Origin: Candidatus Aenigmatarchaeota archaeon
Lineage (GTDB): Archaea; Aenigmatarchaeota; Aenigmatarchaeia; GW2011-AR5
Reading direction: 5' to 3'
Length of the DNA stretch: 51,463 nt
NCBI GenBank assembly: GCA_016180945.1
Contig: JACPAG010000006.1
Span: 1 to 51,463 of the forward strand
The notes beneath the pieces are model-generated. The model saw only the letters and a program-made list of their open reading frames with translations. It made no database searches and had not been told where the DNA came from. Of this stretch, positions 1-7,884 are shown piece by piece (the stretch's first letter is position 1; each line of letters opens with the position of its first letter). Made by a program: the position numbers and the translations under genes.

Positions 1-1
1 C

Positions 2-1264
2 AACAAGGGAACGGCAGAGCTGAAAAATCTCGCGTTCTTCGTTGACAACAACCCCGTGCCAGCCACAGGAGCGCCTGTGGCTAAAGACGGCGTCGGCACT
101 TTCACCTTAAACGCAACCCAGCTTGCCCAGTATCCGGGAAAAAAGCTGAAAGTGACATCCGCGGGATTTTCGCAGCAGGAGGACGCGAACTTTTACGCGA
201 AGAACACAGTAGCTTACTATACGTTTGACGGCACGGACGGACGAACCATAAAAGACGAGTCAGGCAACAACAATCACGGAACATTTGTCGGGGAAACTTT
301 CAATGACGGTACATTAAGCCCGGCATGCCCTAACTGCCCGCAACTCACAACAGGCAAATATGGAAATGCTTTGAGTTTTGACGGAGTGAATGATTATGTG
401 GATATTGGCAATGTTATTCCAACATTAACCGAGGGAACAGTTGAAGCATGGGTTAAAAGAATAGCTTTAACAGGAACTTATCAAATGGTAATTTCAGACA
501 GTGGTTCACAGCTGGAACTCACTTGGTCAGTAAACACCCTACAATTCTATGTAAATAATGTCGGAGTTCAGGTTGGAAATTCAGACCTAACAAATTGGCA
601 ACATCTTGTCGGCACATTCAGTCAAACAGGAAATTTCCAGCGCCTTTATGTAAATGGGGTATTGGCTGCAAGTGGACTTTATCCCGGTGATGCTACTGCC
701 GCCTCAAGAACCATTGGTAGTAGAGGAGGTTCACTTCCTTTCACGGGCTCCATAGACGAAGTCCGGGTATACAGCCGCGCCCTCTCGGCAGCTGAGGTCG
801 CCGAGGACATGAACTCTCCTTATCCTATTGACAGGCCTGCAAATCTTCCAAACGGGAATGGCATGTCAATTTTCATGTGGATTAAACCGGCCACAGTGGC
901 GGCAACACAGAGCCTTTTCAGCAGGACACATACCAAAGGAGACTTGAGAATATGGGGCGATGCCGAAGTCGCATTCAGAGTACAGAACTCGACCAACTGT
1001 GGCGGGGCGTGTTATTGCGACACATACAAAGGGACATCGGCTGCGAGAATCAGCGCCGACCAGTGGTATCATGTCGTTGCAGTTTACAATGGCACTTTTT
1101 GCGGTCTTTACATCAACGGTGAATTGAAAACAAGCACTACAGGCGCATACAACGATATGATAAGCTCATCTGCTTTTGGACTTGGAACGGATGCCGGTAC
1201 GAACAACAACGGGTATAATGGCGTAAAGGACGAAGTCCGCATTCTAAATGTCGCGAGAGAATAG
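2..1264 (+). CDS. LamG-domain (concanavalin A-like) surface protein, 5' end outside the window
   Basis: The reading frame is open to the left edge of the window, so the N-terminus and start codon are missing. The visible part holds two LamG/concanavalin A-like jelly-roll domains, roughly in its first and second halves. Signatures are ALSFDGVNDYVDIG and IDEVRVYSRALSAAEV in the first, and WYHVVAVYNGTFCGLYINGE and DEVRILNVARE in the second. Such domains bind glycans or ligands on secreted proteins, so an extracellular role is likely (inference). The second domain carries several Cys (CGGACYC) that could form disulfides. It ends 17 bp before the convergent ferredoxin oxidoreductase gene. Confidence 0.85.
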   Translation, partial: NKGTAELKNLAFFVDNNPVPATGAPVAKDGVGTFTLNATQLAQYPGKKLKVTSAGFSQQEDANFYAKNTVAYYTFDGTDGRTIKDESGNNNHGTFVGETFNDGTLSPACPNCPQLTTGKYGNALSFDGVNDYVDIGNVIPTLTEGTVEAWVKRIALTGTYQMVISDSGSQLELTWSVNTLQFYVNNVGVQVGNSDLTNWQHLVGTFSQTGNFQRLYVNGVLAASGLYPGDATAASRTIGSRGGSLPFTGSIDEVRVYSRALSAAEVAEDMNSPYPIDRPANLPNGNGMSIFMWIKPATVAATQSLFSRTHTKGDLRIWGDAEVAFRVQNSTNCGGACYCDTYKGTSAARISADQWYHVVAVYNGTFCGLYINGELKTSTTGAYNDMISSSAFGLGTDAGTNNNGYNGVKDEVRILNVARE

Positions 1265-1281
1265 CAGGCATCTTGCTATAC

Positions 1282-2160
1282 TTATCTGAACTTGTCCAGC
1301 AGCGGCGTGATGTCTATGTTTCTTATGTCATGCTTTGCTACGGGTCCCTGCGCCAGCTGCGGCAATCCTTCTTCAAGCACAGGCTTGTCCGCTTTGAAAA
1401 ACAATCCTATAGGTATTTTCTCCCCCCATTCCTGTGCCTTGGCAAACGCATCCAGGAAATTCGAAGGGTCGTGACCGCTGTCTTCTAGTCGGTAAATCCT
1501 TTTTTTGTACCAGTCCATCGTGTTGATCTTATTGTACGTCGAACAAGGCTGGAAGACATCGATGAGCGCAAACCCTTTGTGTCTTACACCTTCGACGATA
1601 AGTTTTTTGAGGTGGGCAATATCAAAGGCGTACCCGCGTGCAACATAAGTGGCACCCATCGTCAGCGCGAGCGCAACGGGGTTTACCGGCTCTTCTATTG
1701 CCCCGTTCGGCGTTGACGGCGACTTGAACCCCTTTTCACTCGTCGGCGAGTACTGCCCTTTTGTAAGGCCATAGACTTCATTGTTTTGGATTACATATGT
1801 TATATCCAGATTTCGCCTCATCGCATGTATCAGGTGGTTTCCGCCTATGCCGTAGCCGTCTCCGTCGCCGCCTACGGCTATTACATTCAGCTCATGATTC
1901 GCCAGCTTTGCGCCGGTTGCCACCGGCAATGTCCGCCCGTGCAGGCCTTCAAAGCCGTAAGCCTTGATGTAGTGCGGCACTTTCGAACCGCACCCGATCC
2001 CTGAAACAATGACCGTCTGGTGCTGCGGTATTCCCAACTCAACTATTGCGGATTTCAACGTGCTAAGTATTGTAAAATCTCCGCACCCCGGGCACCACGA
2101 CGGCGATTCTTTTGTCATCAATCCGGCTATGCTCAATTTTTCATCCGCCATATAAATCAT
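1282..2160 (-). CDS. 2-oxoacid:ferredoxin oxidoreductase, beta subunit
   Basis: Thiamine-diphosphate-binding subunit of an enzyme that oxidatively decarboxylates 2-oxoacids to acyl-CoA and reduces ferredoxin. Visible signatures are CPGCGDF near the N-terminus, SGIGCGSKVP, and the ThDP/Mg motif GGDGDGYGIGGNH. At 292 aa it has the usual length for this subunit. It lies 8 bp behind the alpha subunit gene and is surely cotranscribed. Start may be ATG at 2160 or ATG at 2151 (MADEKL), the latter preceded by GATGAT. Substrate (pyruvate, 2-oxoglutarate or branched-chain) cannot be decided from sequence. No separate ferredoxin-like delta subunit is seen next to it. Confidence 0.93.
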   Translation of the reverse strand: MIYMADEKLSIAGLMTKESPSWCPGCGDFTILSTLKSAIVELGIPQHQTVIVSGIGCGSKVPHYIKAYGFEGLHGRTLPVATGAKLANHELNVIAVGGDGDGYGIGGNHLIHAMRRNLDITYVIQNNEVYGLTKGQYSPTSEKGFKSPSTPNGAIEEPVNPVALALTMGATYVARGYAFDIAHLKKLIVEGVRHKGFALIDVFQPCSTYNKINTMDWYKKRIYRLEDSGHDPSNFLDAFAKAQEWGEKIPIGLFFKADKPVLEEGLPQLAQGPVAKHDIRNIDITPLLDKFR

Positions 2161-2168
2161 CTTTGTTT

Positions 2169-3998
2169 TTAATCATCACTTGTCTGAACTTCTTTTTCCG
2201 TCAACTCCTCAACGACGCCCTCCCTGCTGAATACGAGCCTTTTCACATTATTGTCGAGAATTATATTTTTCACGCCGCTGTAAATATCCTCCGGTGAAAA
2301 CGGCCGGCCGTCATACTTCAGTATTTTATAATCTGTGTCCAGTCCGGTATGCTCTTTTATCAGGCCCGAGAGCTGCGATGTTTTGTTGTTCTCAACTACT
2401 ATTGTCCTGAATTTTTTCATCAGTTCTTTTATCCGTGCCTCAGGGAACGGACTGAGATATACGACCTGGATATAATTTACGTTGATGCCTTCTTTTTCGA
2501 GCATCTTCATGGCCTCTAATATAGGCCCTTTAGGAGAACCCCAGCTGATTATTGAAAAATCAGCTGTGCCATTGCCGTGAATTTTTACGCTTCTGCTTGA
2601 AACTTCTTTTGCGGCATGCTGGAATTTCCTGTACCTTTTGTCGTGCATAACTATTCGGACTTCTTCCTCTTCCCGTTCATAACCTTCTTCGTCATGCTCA
2701 TAGCTTGATGCAACAAACATGCCGTTTCTCTGTCCTGGTATTGAACGCGGTGACACGCCGCTTTCCGTTATTTTATATCTTTTATACCCGCCTGTGCTAA
2801 GTTCTTCCTCTGTGGCGATATCGCCCCTGTCTATGGAGGTTTTTGAGGCAAGGCCATCGACTGTTTTATAGCTTTCGCCGAGATATTTGTCTGTAAGAAT
2901 TATTACCGGCATCTGGTATTTATCAGCGAGGTTAAATGCATCTATAGTCAGATGGAAACACTCTTCCACGTCGCCCGGTGCCATAACAATGCGCGGAAAC
3001 TCATCAGTAGACGCGTGAAGCACGAATCTCAGGTCGCCCTGACCGGAATGTGTCGCCATTCCTGTAGCAGGGCCCGGCCTCTGGGCTTCCACGACAACCA
3101 GCGGCGTTTCTGTCTGCGCCGCCAGTCCAAGCCCTTCTGTCATTAGTGCGAATCCTCCACCAGATGTGGCTGTCATTGCGCGCGCCCCCGCAAAAGATGC
3201 GCCTATAGCCATGTTTATGGCAGCTATTTCATCTTCCGTATGCTTTACCACAATGTTATAATTTTTTTCTTGCGCAGCAAGCGTGCTCAGAATGGATGAC
3301 GCAGGCGTCATCGGGTACGCCGCAAAAAATTTGCACCCCGCCTTGACGGCACCTGTAGATATAGCCTCGTTCCCCGACATAAACATGCGTCCTTTGTTCT
3401 CTAGTCTTTCCATCTTGAATGCAAAATCATCCGGAAAATTGTTTTTTATATAATCATAACCGAGCTTCGCCGCTTTTATATTCTGCTCCGCAACCAACGT
3501 ACCTTTCTTGGCGCCGAAATGGTCCCTTATTACGCTGCTCATGAGCTCCAAATCAAAATCCAGCAGGGCTATTGTTCCGCCAAGCGCGACGGTATTCCTC
3601 ATTATTTTGCCGCCGCACTCGTTTGCAAACTTCATCAGAGGAATGGGATATAATTTGACATCAACATCAAATTGATTTTTGTCTAACTTAAGTTCGTCCC
3701 CGTCATAAATTATCCCCGAACCGGAAACAAGCTTGTGCGAATGCTTGTCAACAGTTTCTTTGTTCAACGCCACGAGCATATCGACCTGTTTTACGTGCGA
3801 AAATATGTCTTTATCCTCAATCCGCAAGTCCAGATTATTGTGTCCTCCCCTTATGAGTGAAGGGTATTCTGCGGTTGCAAAAACGTACAGCCCCCCGCGC
3901 AGGCAGGACTTTGCAAACAGCATAAGGCCTGCATTAAGTATGCCGTCCCCCGCTTCGCCTCCTATCTTCCACGAAAATTTGTTGACAGTCTTCTTCAT
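2169..3998 (-). CDS. 2-oxoacid:ferredoxin oxidoreductase, fused gamma-alpha subunit
   Basis: The N-terminal about 190 residues are the gamma domain (WKIGGEAGDGILNAG, GGHNNLDLRIED). This is followed by the alpha pyrimidine-binding domain (GNEAISTGAVKAG, YPMTPASSI, TATSGGGFALMTEG) and a C-terminal transketolase-like domain. A gamma-alpha fusion of about 600 aa is the common archaeal and bacterial KorA type. It is the first gene of a two-gene operon with the beta subunit. A TATA-like AATTTAAATT lies about 40-50 bp upstream (4038-4049, minus). The pair supplies reduced ferredoxin to metabolism, the main redox enzyme visible in this window. Confidence 0.95.
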   Translation of the reverse strand: MKKTVNKFSWKIGGEAGDGILNAGLMLFAKSCLRGGLYVFATAEYPSLIRGGHNNLDLRIEDKDIFSHVKQVDMLVALNKETVDKHSHKLVSGSGIIYDGDELKLDKNQFDVDVKLYPIPLMKFANECGGKIMRNTVALGGTIALLDFDLELMSSVIRDHFGAKKGTLVAEQNIKAAKLGYDYIKNNFPDDFAFKMERLENKGRMFMSGNEAISTGAVKAGCKFFAAYPMTPASSILSTLAAQEKNYNIVVKHTEDEIAAINMAIGASFAGARAMTATSGGGFALMTEGLGLAAQTETPLVVVEAQRPGPATGMATHSGQGDLRFVLHASTDEFPRIVMAPGDVEECFHLTIDAFNLADKYQMPVIILTDKYLGESYKTVDGLASKTSIDRGDIATEEELSTGGYKRYKITESGVSPRSIPGQRNGMFVASSYEHDEEGYEREEEEVRIVMHDKRYRKFQHAAKEVSSRSVKIHGNGTADFSIISWGSPKGPILEAMKMLEKEGINVNYIQVVYLSPFPEARIKELMKKFRTIVVENNKTSQLSGLIKEHTGLDTDYKILKYDGRPFSPEDIYSGVKNIILDNNVKRLVFSREGVVEELTEKEVQTSDD

Positions 3999-4161
3999 GC
4001 AAATCCCGTCCCTGATTTCTATGCCCGCTCCCCAAAGAATTTAAATTCAGAAGCTGCTTAGAGTTTAATAAGAATTTATTTGACACGGCGAGCTTAAATA
4101 TTTTTCAGAGATAGTTATATAAAGTTATATAAGTAAGACAGGAATAGGGAGCGTGTTGCGT

Positions 4162-4416
4162 ATGACTAAGAAAATTCTTCATTACCCGCGGTTGGATACA
4201 ATACTGATGATAGAAGAAGCAGTGAAAAAATCCAGAAACAAGGGCAAAATGCAGATCTGGAGGTCCCTTCCAAAGAAAATAATGTACCAGACATTTAACC
4301 TGGTGCTCAGTTACTTGGAAAGTTCGGGAAAAATACTTATTCGCAAAGGAAAAATTCTATGGATACACGACCCGCAGGTTATGAAAAAGCTCGTCGAATA
4401 CGGCTATTCTGAATAA
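4162..4416 (+). CDS. small basic protein, possible winged-helix domain
   Basis: An 84-aa protein, basic in the middle, with the pattern helix-helix-short strands (KIMYQTFNLVLSYLESSGKILIRKGKILWIHDP) typical of a winged-helix fold whose wing is the KILIRKGKILWI hairpin. This is fold inference only; no catalytic residues are visible. ATG at 4162 was chosen over the in-frame GTG at 4153. A TATA-like TTATATAA stretch lies at about 4115-4132. It is divergent from the oxidoreductase operon. A DNA-binding role is possible but unproven. Confidence 0.7.
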   Translation: MTKKILHYPRLDTILMIEEAVKKSRNKGKMQIWRSLPKKIMYQTFNLVLSYLESSGKILIRKGKILWIHDPQVMKKLVEYGYSE

Positions 4417-4424
4417 ATTTATGA
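4413..4424 (+). promoter_or_regulatory. TATA-like box of the 68-aa orphan gene
   Basis: AATAAATTTATG lies about 28 bp before the ATG at 4448, the archaeal spacing for transcription starting at or next to the start codon. It overlaps the end of the preceding gene. Confidence 0.45.
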
Positions 4425-4447
4425 TAATTGTATAGGCGTATACAATA

Positions 4448-4654
4448 ATGGTTGAAAGTGATTCGATGATGTCCGATTTTAGCATAGCATTAAGTAAATT
4501 TGGCATATTCTCAAGTAATTTTCCATTTCCTGTAGCTATAAGGCAAGCAGAAAAAGAAGGGCAGCAGCATATAGTCGTTTATGTTCCAGATGAAGTTTAC
4601 GATTCAAATACTTATCCATCAATTGTTCCGCCAACATTCGATGGTATACAGTAG
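4448..4654 (+). CDS. hypothetical protein, 68 aa
   Basis: Not recognised. A small acidic soluble protein with no membrane segment or cysteine. It contains VVYVPDEVYDSNTYPS, which resembles VFAYVPERLYSGLDFPS in the small orphan at 14657-14845, so the two may be related. It probably has a leaderless transcript, given the TATA-like element 28 bp upstream and absence of a ribosome-binding site. The coding call is moderate because the gene is short and unplaced. Confidence 0.5.
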   Translation: MVESDSMMSDFSIALSKFGIFSSNFPFPVAIRQAEKEGQQHIVVYVPDEVYDSNTYPSIVPPTFDGIQ

Positions 4655-4734
4655 GAGTAGAGCCTTACAGAAACGGAATAAATTTATTAATGGCTTTATG
4701 GAAATACACAGAAGACGAATAATGGTGTTGATAA

Positions 4735-5343
4735 ATGACTAAAAAACTGAAAATCCTGGCAGCAAGCGACCTTCATGGCGACACGCGCCAGGTGAAAAAG
4801 CTTGCCGAAAGGGCCTACAAAGAAAATGTCGATATAGTGATTATAGCCGGCGACATCACGCAATTCGACAGCAGCTCGGAGGATATGATAGGGCCTTTTC
4901 TGAAAAGGGGCAAGAAAGTTTTGTTTGTGCCGGGCAATCACGATTCGCCGGCTACTGCCGAGTTCCTCGAAGAGAAATACCGGATAACAAACCTGCAGCA
5001 TTGCCCTGTTAATTACAAAGGCATCGGGTTTTTCGGTTGCGGCGGGGCTAACATAGGCTTAAACCAGCTTAGTGAAAAGGAAATAGGAATTTATTTGAAG
5101 AACGGCTTCGATTCAATAAAAGAGGCAGAAAAGAAAATCATGATAACACATCTTCATCCCGAAGGCACGGCGATAGAAAAGATGTCCTTCCGCGGCAGCA
5201 GGAGCATAAAAAAAGCAATCGAAGATTTCAAGCCGGACATTCATATATGCGGTCACATACACGAAGCCGAAGGCGTCGAGGAAAAAATAGGCAGGACAAA
5301 GGTTTTTTGCGTCGGCAGCCAGGGAAAGATAATTGAGGTATAG
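4735..5343 (+). CDS. calcineurin-like metallophosphoesterase
   Basis: A 202-aa protein with the five metallophosphoesterase motifs in order: SDLHGD near residue 13, GDIT, PGNHD, THLHPEG and GHIHEAEG. These supply the Asp, His and Asn ligands of the dinuclear metal centre. The family includes small phosphodiesterases of the YfcE/MPP type; the substrate is unknown. ATG at 4735 follows GGTGTTGATAA, a good ribosome-binding site. A TATA-like AATAAATTTATTAA lies at 4677-4690. It stands alone as a transcription unit. Confidence 0.92.
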   Translation: MTKKLKILAASDLHGDTRQVKKLAERAYKENVDIVIIAGDITQFDSSSEDMIGPFLKRGKKVLFVPGNHDSPATAEFLEEKYRITNLQHCPVNYKGIGFFGCGGANIGLNQLSEKEIGIYLKNGFDSIKEAEKKIMITHLHPEGTAIEKMSFRGSRSIKKAIEDFKPDIHICGHIHEAEGVEEKIGRTKVFCVGSQGKIIEV

Positions 5344-5382
5344 AGTTTCTTTCTATCAAAAGGAAAAATTTCTTCGCACGGC

Positions 5383-5399
5383 TATAAAAGTATATATAT
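5383..5399 (+). promoter_or_regulatory. TATA box, leaderless start
   Basis: CTATAAAAGTATATATA ends about 24 bp before the ATG at 5423, and no ribosome-binding site is present between them. This fits a leaderless transcript for the His-rich membrane-anchored gene and its coupled partner. Confidence 0.6.
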
Positions 5400-5422
5400 C
5401 GCATCTTTTCAATAATCAATTC

Positions 5423-6202
5423 ATGAGGATTACAGAAAAAATTGTTGTATTAGCTACATTATTTTCTGCTGTCGTAAGCGCACACGGCGCTGAAGAAACT
5501 GTAACTGTATTGAATCTTCCAGACCCCTTGACAATTATTTATTATACTTTATGGATATCGGGTTTGGCAATCGGCACTTCTTTAGTCTTCAAACTGAACA
5601 GCGTCGAGAAAAAAATTAGTTTTATTTTGATAGCAGTTCCCGTCGCCTTTTCTACATTTTATCTGGCAGCAGATACCGTTTATCTTAATCTTATTTCAGA
5701 AACAGGCGGTCCTGTCCACTGGCATGCCGATTACGAGGTATGGGTATGCGGCACTAAGCTGGATTTAACAGACCCGATGGGGTTCGACAACAAAGTCGGC
5801 TCTCCGGTATTTCACGAGCACAACGATGACAGGATGCATGCAGAAGGCGTTCTTGTTAAGATAAGCGATGCAAACCTTGAGTCGTATTTTGATGTTATAG
5901 GAGGCGGATTAAGAAAAGATGCAATGTCATACCCCGCTGAAGGTGGCAAGGTTTCGGTTACAAACAATGATCTGTGCAATGGCAAGCCGGCGGCGCTTCA
6001 GGTATTTGTTTACAAAATGCAAGGCAAGAAATATCACCAGGAAAAGATAGGAGACTTTCCTCATTACGTCCTATCGCCTTACGTCCAGGTTCCGCCAGGA
6101 GACTGCATCATAATAGAATTTAATGAGGAGAAGAATAAAACTGACAAGATATGTGAGACCTACAAGGTCGCGATAGAAAAAGGTGATTTGATTGGCGGTT
6201 GA
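5423..6202 (+). CDS. His-rich membrane-anchored protein, coupled to a CcdA-like transporter
   Basis: Starts with a signal-like segment (MRITEKIVVLATLFSAVVSAHG), followed by two hydrophobic segments (about residues 35-55 and 62-85) and a large domain of about 170 aa, probably outside the membrane. That domain is rich in metal-type ligands: HWHADY, FHEHNDDRMHAEG, and Cys in VWVCGTK, NDLCNG, PGDCI and KICET. I do not recognise the family. The downstream gene overlaps its stop, so the two are translated together. Since CcdA-type proteins move electrons across the membrane to thiols, a role in handling a metal or its own disulfides is inferred. The ATG at 5423 is set by the TATA box. Confidence 0.8.
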   Translation: MRITEKIVVLATLFSAVVSAHGAEETVTVLNLPDPLTIIYYTLWISGLAIGTSLVFKLNSVEKKISFILIAVPVAFSTFYLAADTVYLNLISETGGPVHWHADYEVWVCGTKLDLTDPMGFDNKVGSPVFHEHNDDRMHAEGVLVKISDANLESYFDVIGGGLRKDAMSYPAEGGKVSVTNNDLCNGKPAALQVFVYKMQGKKYHQEKIGDFPHYVLSPYVQVPPGDCIIIEFNEEKNKTDKICETYKVAIEKGDLIGG

Positions 6203-6902
6203 AGCTTTCCTGCCGACGTTAGGCGCAGTAGTATTCACTGCTGTCATTGATTCAATCAACCCATGCGCCATAGGCGTCTTAATATTGCTTATAACCACGC
6301 TGCTTGCCAACGCGCGCAATAAAAAGAGGATGCTCTTGATAGGCATGGTCTATATAGCGGCGGTTTATGTCACATACCTCCTTGCAGGATTGGGTTTGAT
6401 ATATTTTTTAAGCGCTATACCGCTTTACGTTTCAGAGTACATTGCCATTGTGGTAGGAAGTCTCATAGTAGGCGCCGGCTTGATAGAAATAAAAGATTAT
6501 TTCTGGTATGGCCGCGGCTTCTCTTTGGCCATCTCTCCCGACAGGGCAAAACAGATACATGGTTATGTAAAGAAAATTTCAATACCAAGTGCAATATTTT
6601 TAGGCGTATTCGTTGCAGCCGTAGAGTTGCCGTGCACAGGAGCGCCATATATGGCTATAATTCTCTTGCTGTCGCAGAATTTCAACCTCTATGCATTCTT
6701 CTTGCTGCTGCTCTACAACTTTATATTCGTCCTCCCGCTAATCATTATTTTATTCCTTGTTTATTTCGGTACAAAGATACAGCACATAAAGATGTGGAAG
6801 CATAAAAACCGCCGTTACATGAGATTATTCACAGGCATAACTTTGATTTTGTTAGGCTGGTTATTGATGCTGATAGCAAACGGCACAATAAATCTAGCAT
6901 AG
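6192..6902 (+). CDS. CcdA/DsbD-like transmembrane thiol electron transporter
   Basis: A 236-aa integral membrane protein with about six transmembrane helices. The two conserved membrane cysteines of the family are present as SINPCAIGV (helix 1) and AVELPCTGAPY (helix 4). These shuttle reducing equivalents across the membrane. The start must be TTG at 6192 because a stop (6189-6191) precedes it in frame. AAGGTGAT just upstream serves as ribosome-binding site, and the gene overlaps the previous one by 11 bp, indicating translational coupling. No thioredoxin partner lies next to it; the His/Cys-rich protein upstream may be the partner (inference). Confidence 0.88.
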   Translation: MAVEAFLPTLGAVVFTAVIDSINPCAIGVLILLITTLLANARNKKRMLLIGMVYIAAVYVTYLLAGLGLIYFLSAIPLYVSEYIAIVVGSLIVGAGLIEIKDYFWYGRGFSLAISPDRAKQIHGYVKKISIPSAIFLGVFVAAVELPCTGAPYMAIILLLSQNFNLYAFFLLLLYNFIFVLPLIIILFLVYFGTKIQHIKMWKHKNRRYMRLFTGITLILLGWLLMLIANGTINLA

Positions 6903-6918
6903 CGTGGTGTCTTGTCTG

Positions 6919-7206
6919 ATGAAAAAAAGAGGCATAAAGATACGCATAGTGAAAAGGCGCGGTCATTTGGAGGAGTACGACCAGAAGAAAGTTTACGGCT
7001 CCTGTTACGGCGCATGCTACGCAACTGGCTTGACTGCGAAAGAATGCGAAGCTATAGCCGAGGCTGTGGCGAAAGAAGCAAGCAGATGGGTAAAAAGCAG
7101 GCAGAAGGTTACATCGACAGAGATATTTCGATTTGTCGTAAAACTGCTCAAAAAACACAATAAGGAAGTAGCTTTCCTCTACGAAACGCACAGGGATATT
7201 TCTTAG
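6919..7206 (+). CDS. stand-alone ATP-cone domain protein
   Basis: A 95-aa protein that is almost entirely one ATP-cone domain (VKRRGHLEEYDQKKVYGSC, SRQKVTSTEIFRFVVKLLKK), the nucleotide-sensing domain of NrdR and ribonucleotide reductases. Here it has neither a zinc ribbon nor a catalytic domain. Two Cys sit in CYGACYATG. ATG at 6919 follows GGTGTC. It lies 17 bp behind the CcdA-like gene and could be cotranscribed. Its target is unknown; a regulator of nucleotide metabolism is plausible since NrdR and NrdJ, both ATP-cone proteins, are 9 kb away. Confidence 0.8.
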   Translation: MKKRGIKIRIVKRRGHLEEYDQKKVYGSCYGACYATGLTAKECEAIAEAVAKEASRWVKSRQKVTSTEIFRFVVKLLKKHNKEVAFLYETHRDIS

Positions 7207-7262
7207 CAGAATTCGCAAACGTTTTTCTTGCCTTTCACGTGCTTATGTTTTTTAGCAGACAC
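7203..7262 (-). CDS. micro-ORF, 19-aa His/Cys peptide
   Basis: GTG start preceded by GCAGGTGATCTC, a very good ribosome-binding site; a TATA-like ATCTTTAAATATC lies at 7292-7304, about 36 bp upstream. The peptide is MSAKKHKHVKGKKNVCEFC: lysine-rich with HKH and a terminal CEFC, enough ligands for one metal ion. An ATG at 7286 would give 27 aa. Its 3' end overlaps the stop of the convergent ATP-cone gene by 4 bp. The promoter, ribosome-binding site and composition make it more than a chance ORF, but expression is unproven. Confidence 0.5.
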   Translation of the reverse strand: MSAKKHKHVKGKKNVCEFC

Positions 7263-7338
7263 GAGATCACCTGCAAAAGCATGCATGTCTGAGATATTTA
7301 AAGATTGAGGGATTTCTGAAAATGATAAAAATTAAAAT

Positions 7339-7354
7339 GCCCCGCTAGCGGGGC
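7339..7354 (-). terminator. intrinsic-type terminator of a micro transcription unit
   Basis: GCCCCGCTAGCGGGGC is a perfect palindromic hairpin followed, on the minus strand, by ATTTTAATTTTT. It lies about 25 bp beyond the stop of the 9-codon micro-ORF, and would also insulate the promoter of the next micro-ORF. Confidence 0.65.
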
Positions 7355-7378
7355 CAAAATGTTTTAGCTAATCAGCGC

Positions 7379-7408
7379 TTACCGCTTCTTAGCCTTTTTC
7401 TTTCTCAC
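7379..7408 (-). CDS. micro-ORF or small RNA, basic nonapeptide
   Basis: GTG start with AGAGGTGAATTTA directly upstream and reading frame MRKKKAKKR then TAA. The unit has its own TATA box (7494-7503) and a terminator hairpin, giving a transcript of about 130-145 nt. The segments AGCTAAT (about 7463-7470) and ATTAGCTA (about 7367-7374) can pair and would enclose the ORF. It may be a micropeptide gene, a leader peptide, or a structured small RNA that happens to carry a ribosome-binding site. A similar basic micro-ORF is at 11786. Confidence 0.45.
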   Translation of the reverse strand: MRKKKAKKR

Positions 7409-7493
7409 TAAATTCACCTCTTTTGCTAACCCTATAACTATGCTGCTGGCAAGGCTACAGAATTAGCTATATTAATGTTATTACTACTTAATA

Positions 7494-7503
7494 GTATATA
7501 AAG
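7494..7503 (-). promoter_or_regulatory. TATA box of the micro transcription unit
   Basis: On the minus strand the sequence is AACTTTATATACT, a near-ideal archaeal TATA box. Transcription should start near 7470-7475, ahead of the 9-codon ORF and its terminator. No other gene on this strand is close enough to be its target. Confidence 0.6.
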
Positions 7504-7536
7504 TTATCGATGTCATGTTATGTAAGATGACATACA

Positions 7537-7600
7537 GAAAACAAGGTTTTCTGTAGCATCAGAAAGCTTTGCTTTCTGCTTGCATTGAAAATTGACCTAA
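7537..7600. repeat. paired short hairpins
   Basis: Two perfect hairpins, CAGAAAAC-aag-GTTTTCTG and CAGAAAGC-ttt-GCTTTCTG, are linked by TAGCAT and followed by CTTGCATTG. The arms are purine-rich on the left and pyrimidine-rich on the right, the pattern of the dispersed hairpin clusters in this window. Confidence 0.7.
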
Positions 7601-7688
7601 AAATAAACACTATGCAGTAGTGACAAACAGAAGGTTTAAAAGGGTTTTTGCAGTAAATATATCTATGGTGTTCAAAAAGGTGAAAAGC

Positions 7689-7868
7689 ATGGTTCGCGGA
7701 TACCTTACTCACAAGGATATAGAGAAACTGGAGCAGGCGGCAATCAGGCCATTGAAACACAAAAAGGTGTTTGTGAAGAAATGGCTTTGCAACAGCTGCA
7801 ATTACAACTGGTTCTATAACAGCGTCAAATGCCCCACCTGTTCTTCGCCCGACATACAGAACAAATAA
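7689..7868 (+). CDS. small zinc-ribbon protein
   Basis: A 59-aa protein (MVRGYLTHKDIEKLEQ then basic KHKKVFVKKW) ending in a zinc ribbon with WLCNSCNYNW and VKCPTCSSP, i.e. CxxC-x(11)-CxxC. ATG at 7689 was chosen because AAAAAGGTGAAAAGC precedes it; longer in-frame starts at 7665 and 7620 lack such a site. A TTTAAAAG box lies at 7635-7642. It converges on the TrmB-like gene 16 bp downstream. The fold suggests nucleic-acid or protein binding; the precise role is unknown. Confidence 0.75.
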   Translation: MVRGYLTHKDIEKLEQAAIRPLKHKKVFVKKWLCNSCNYNWFYNSVKCPTCSSPDIQNK

Positions 7869-7884
7869 AGCCCGTCAGGGAGAT

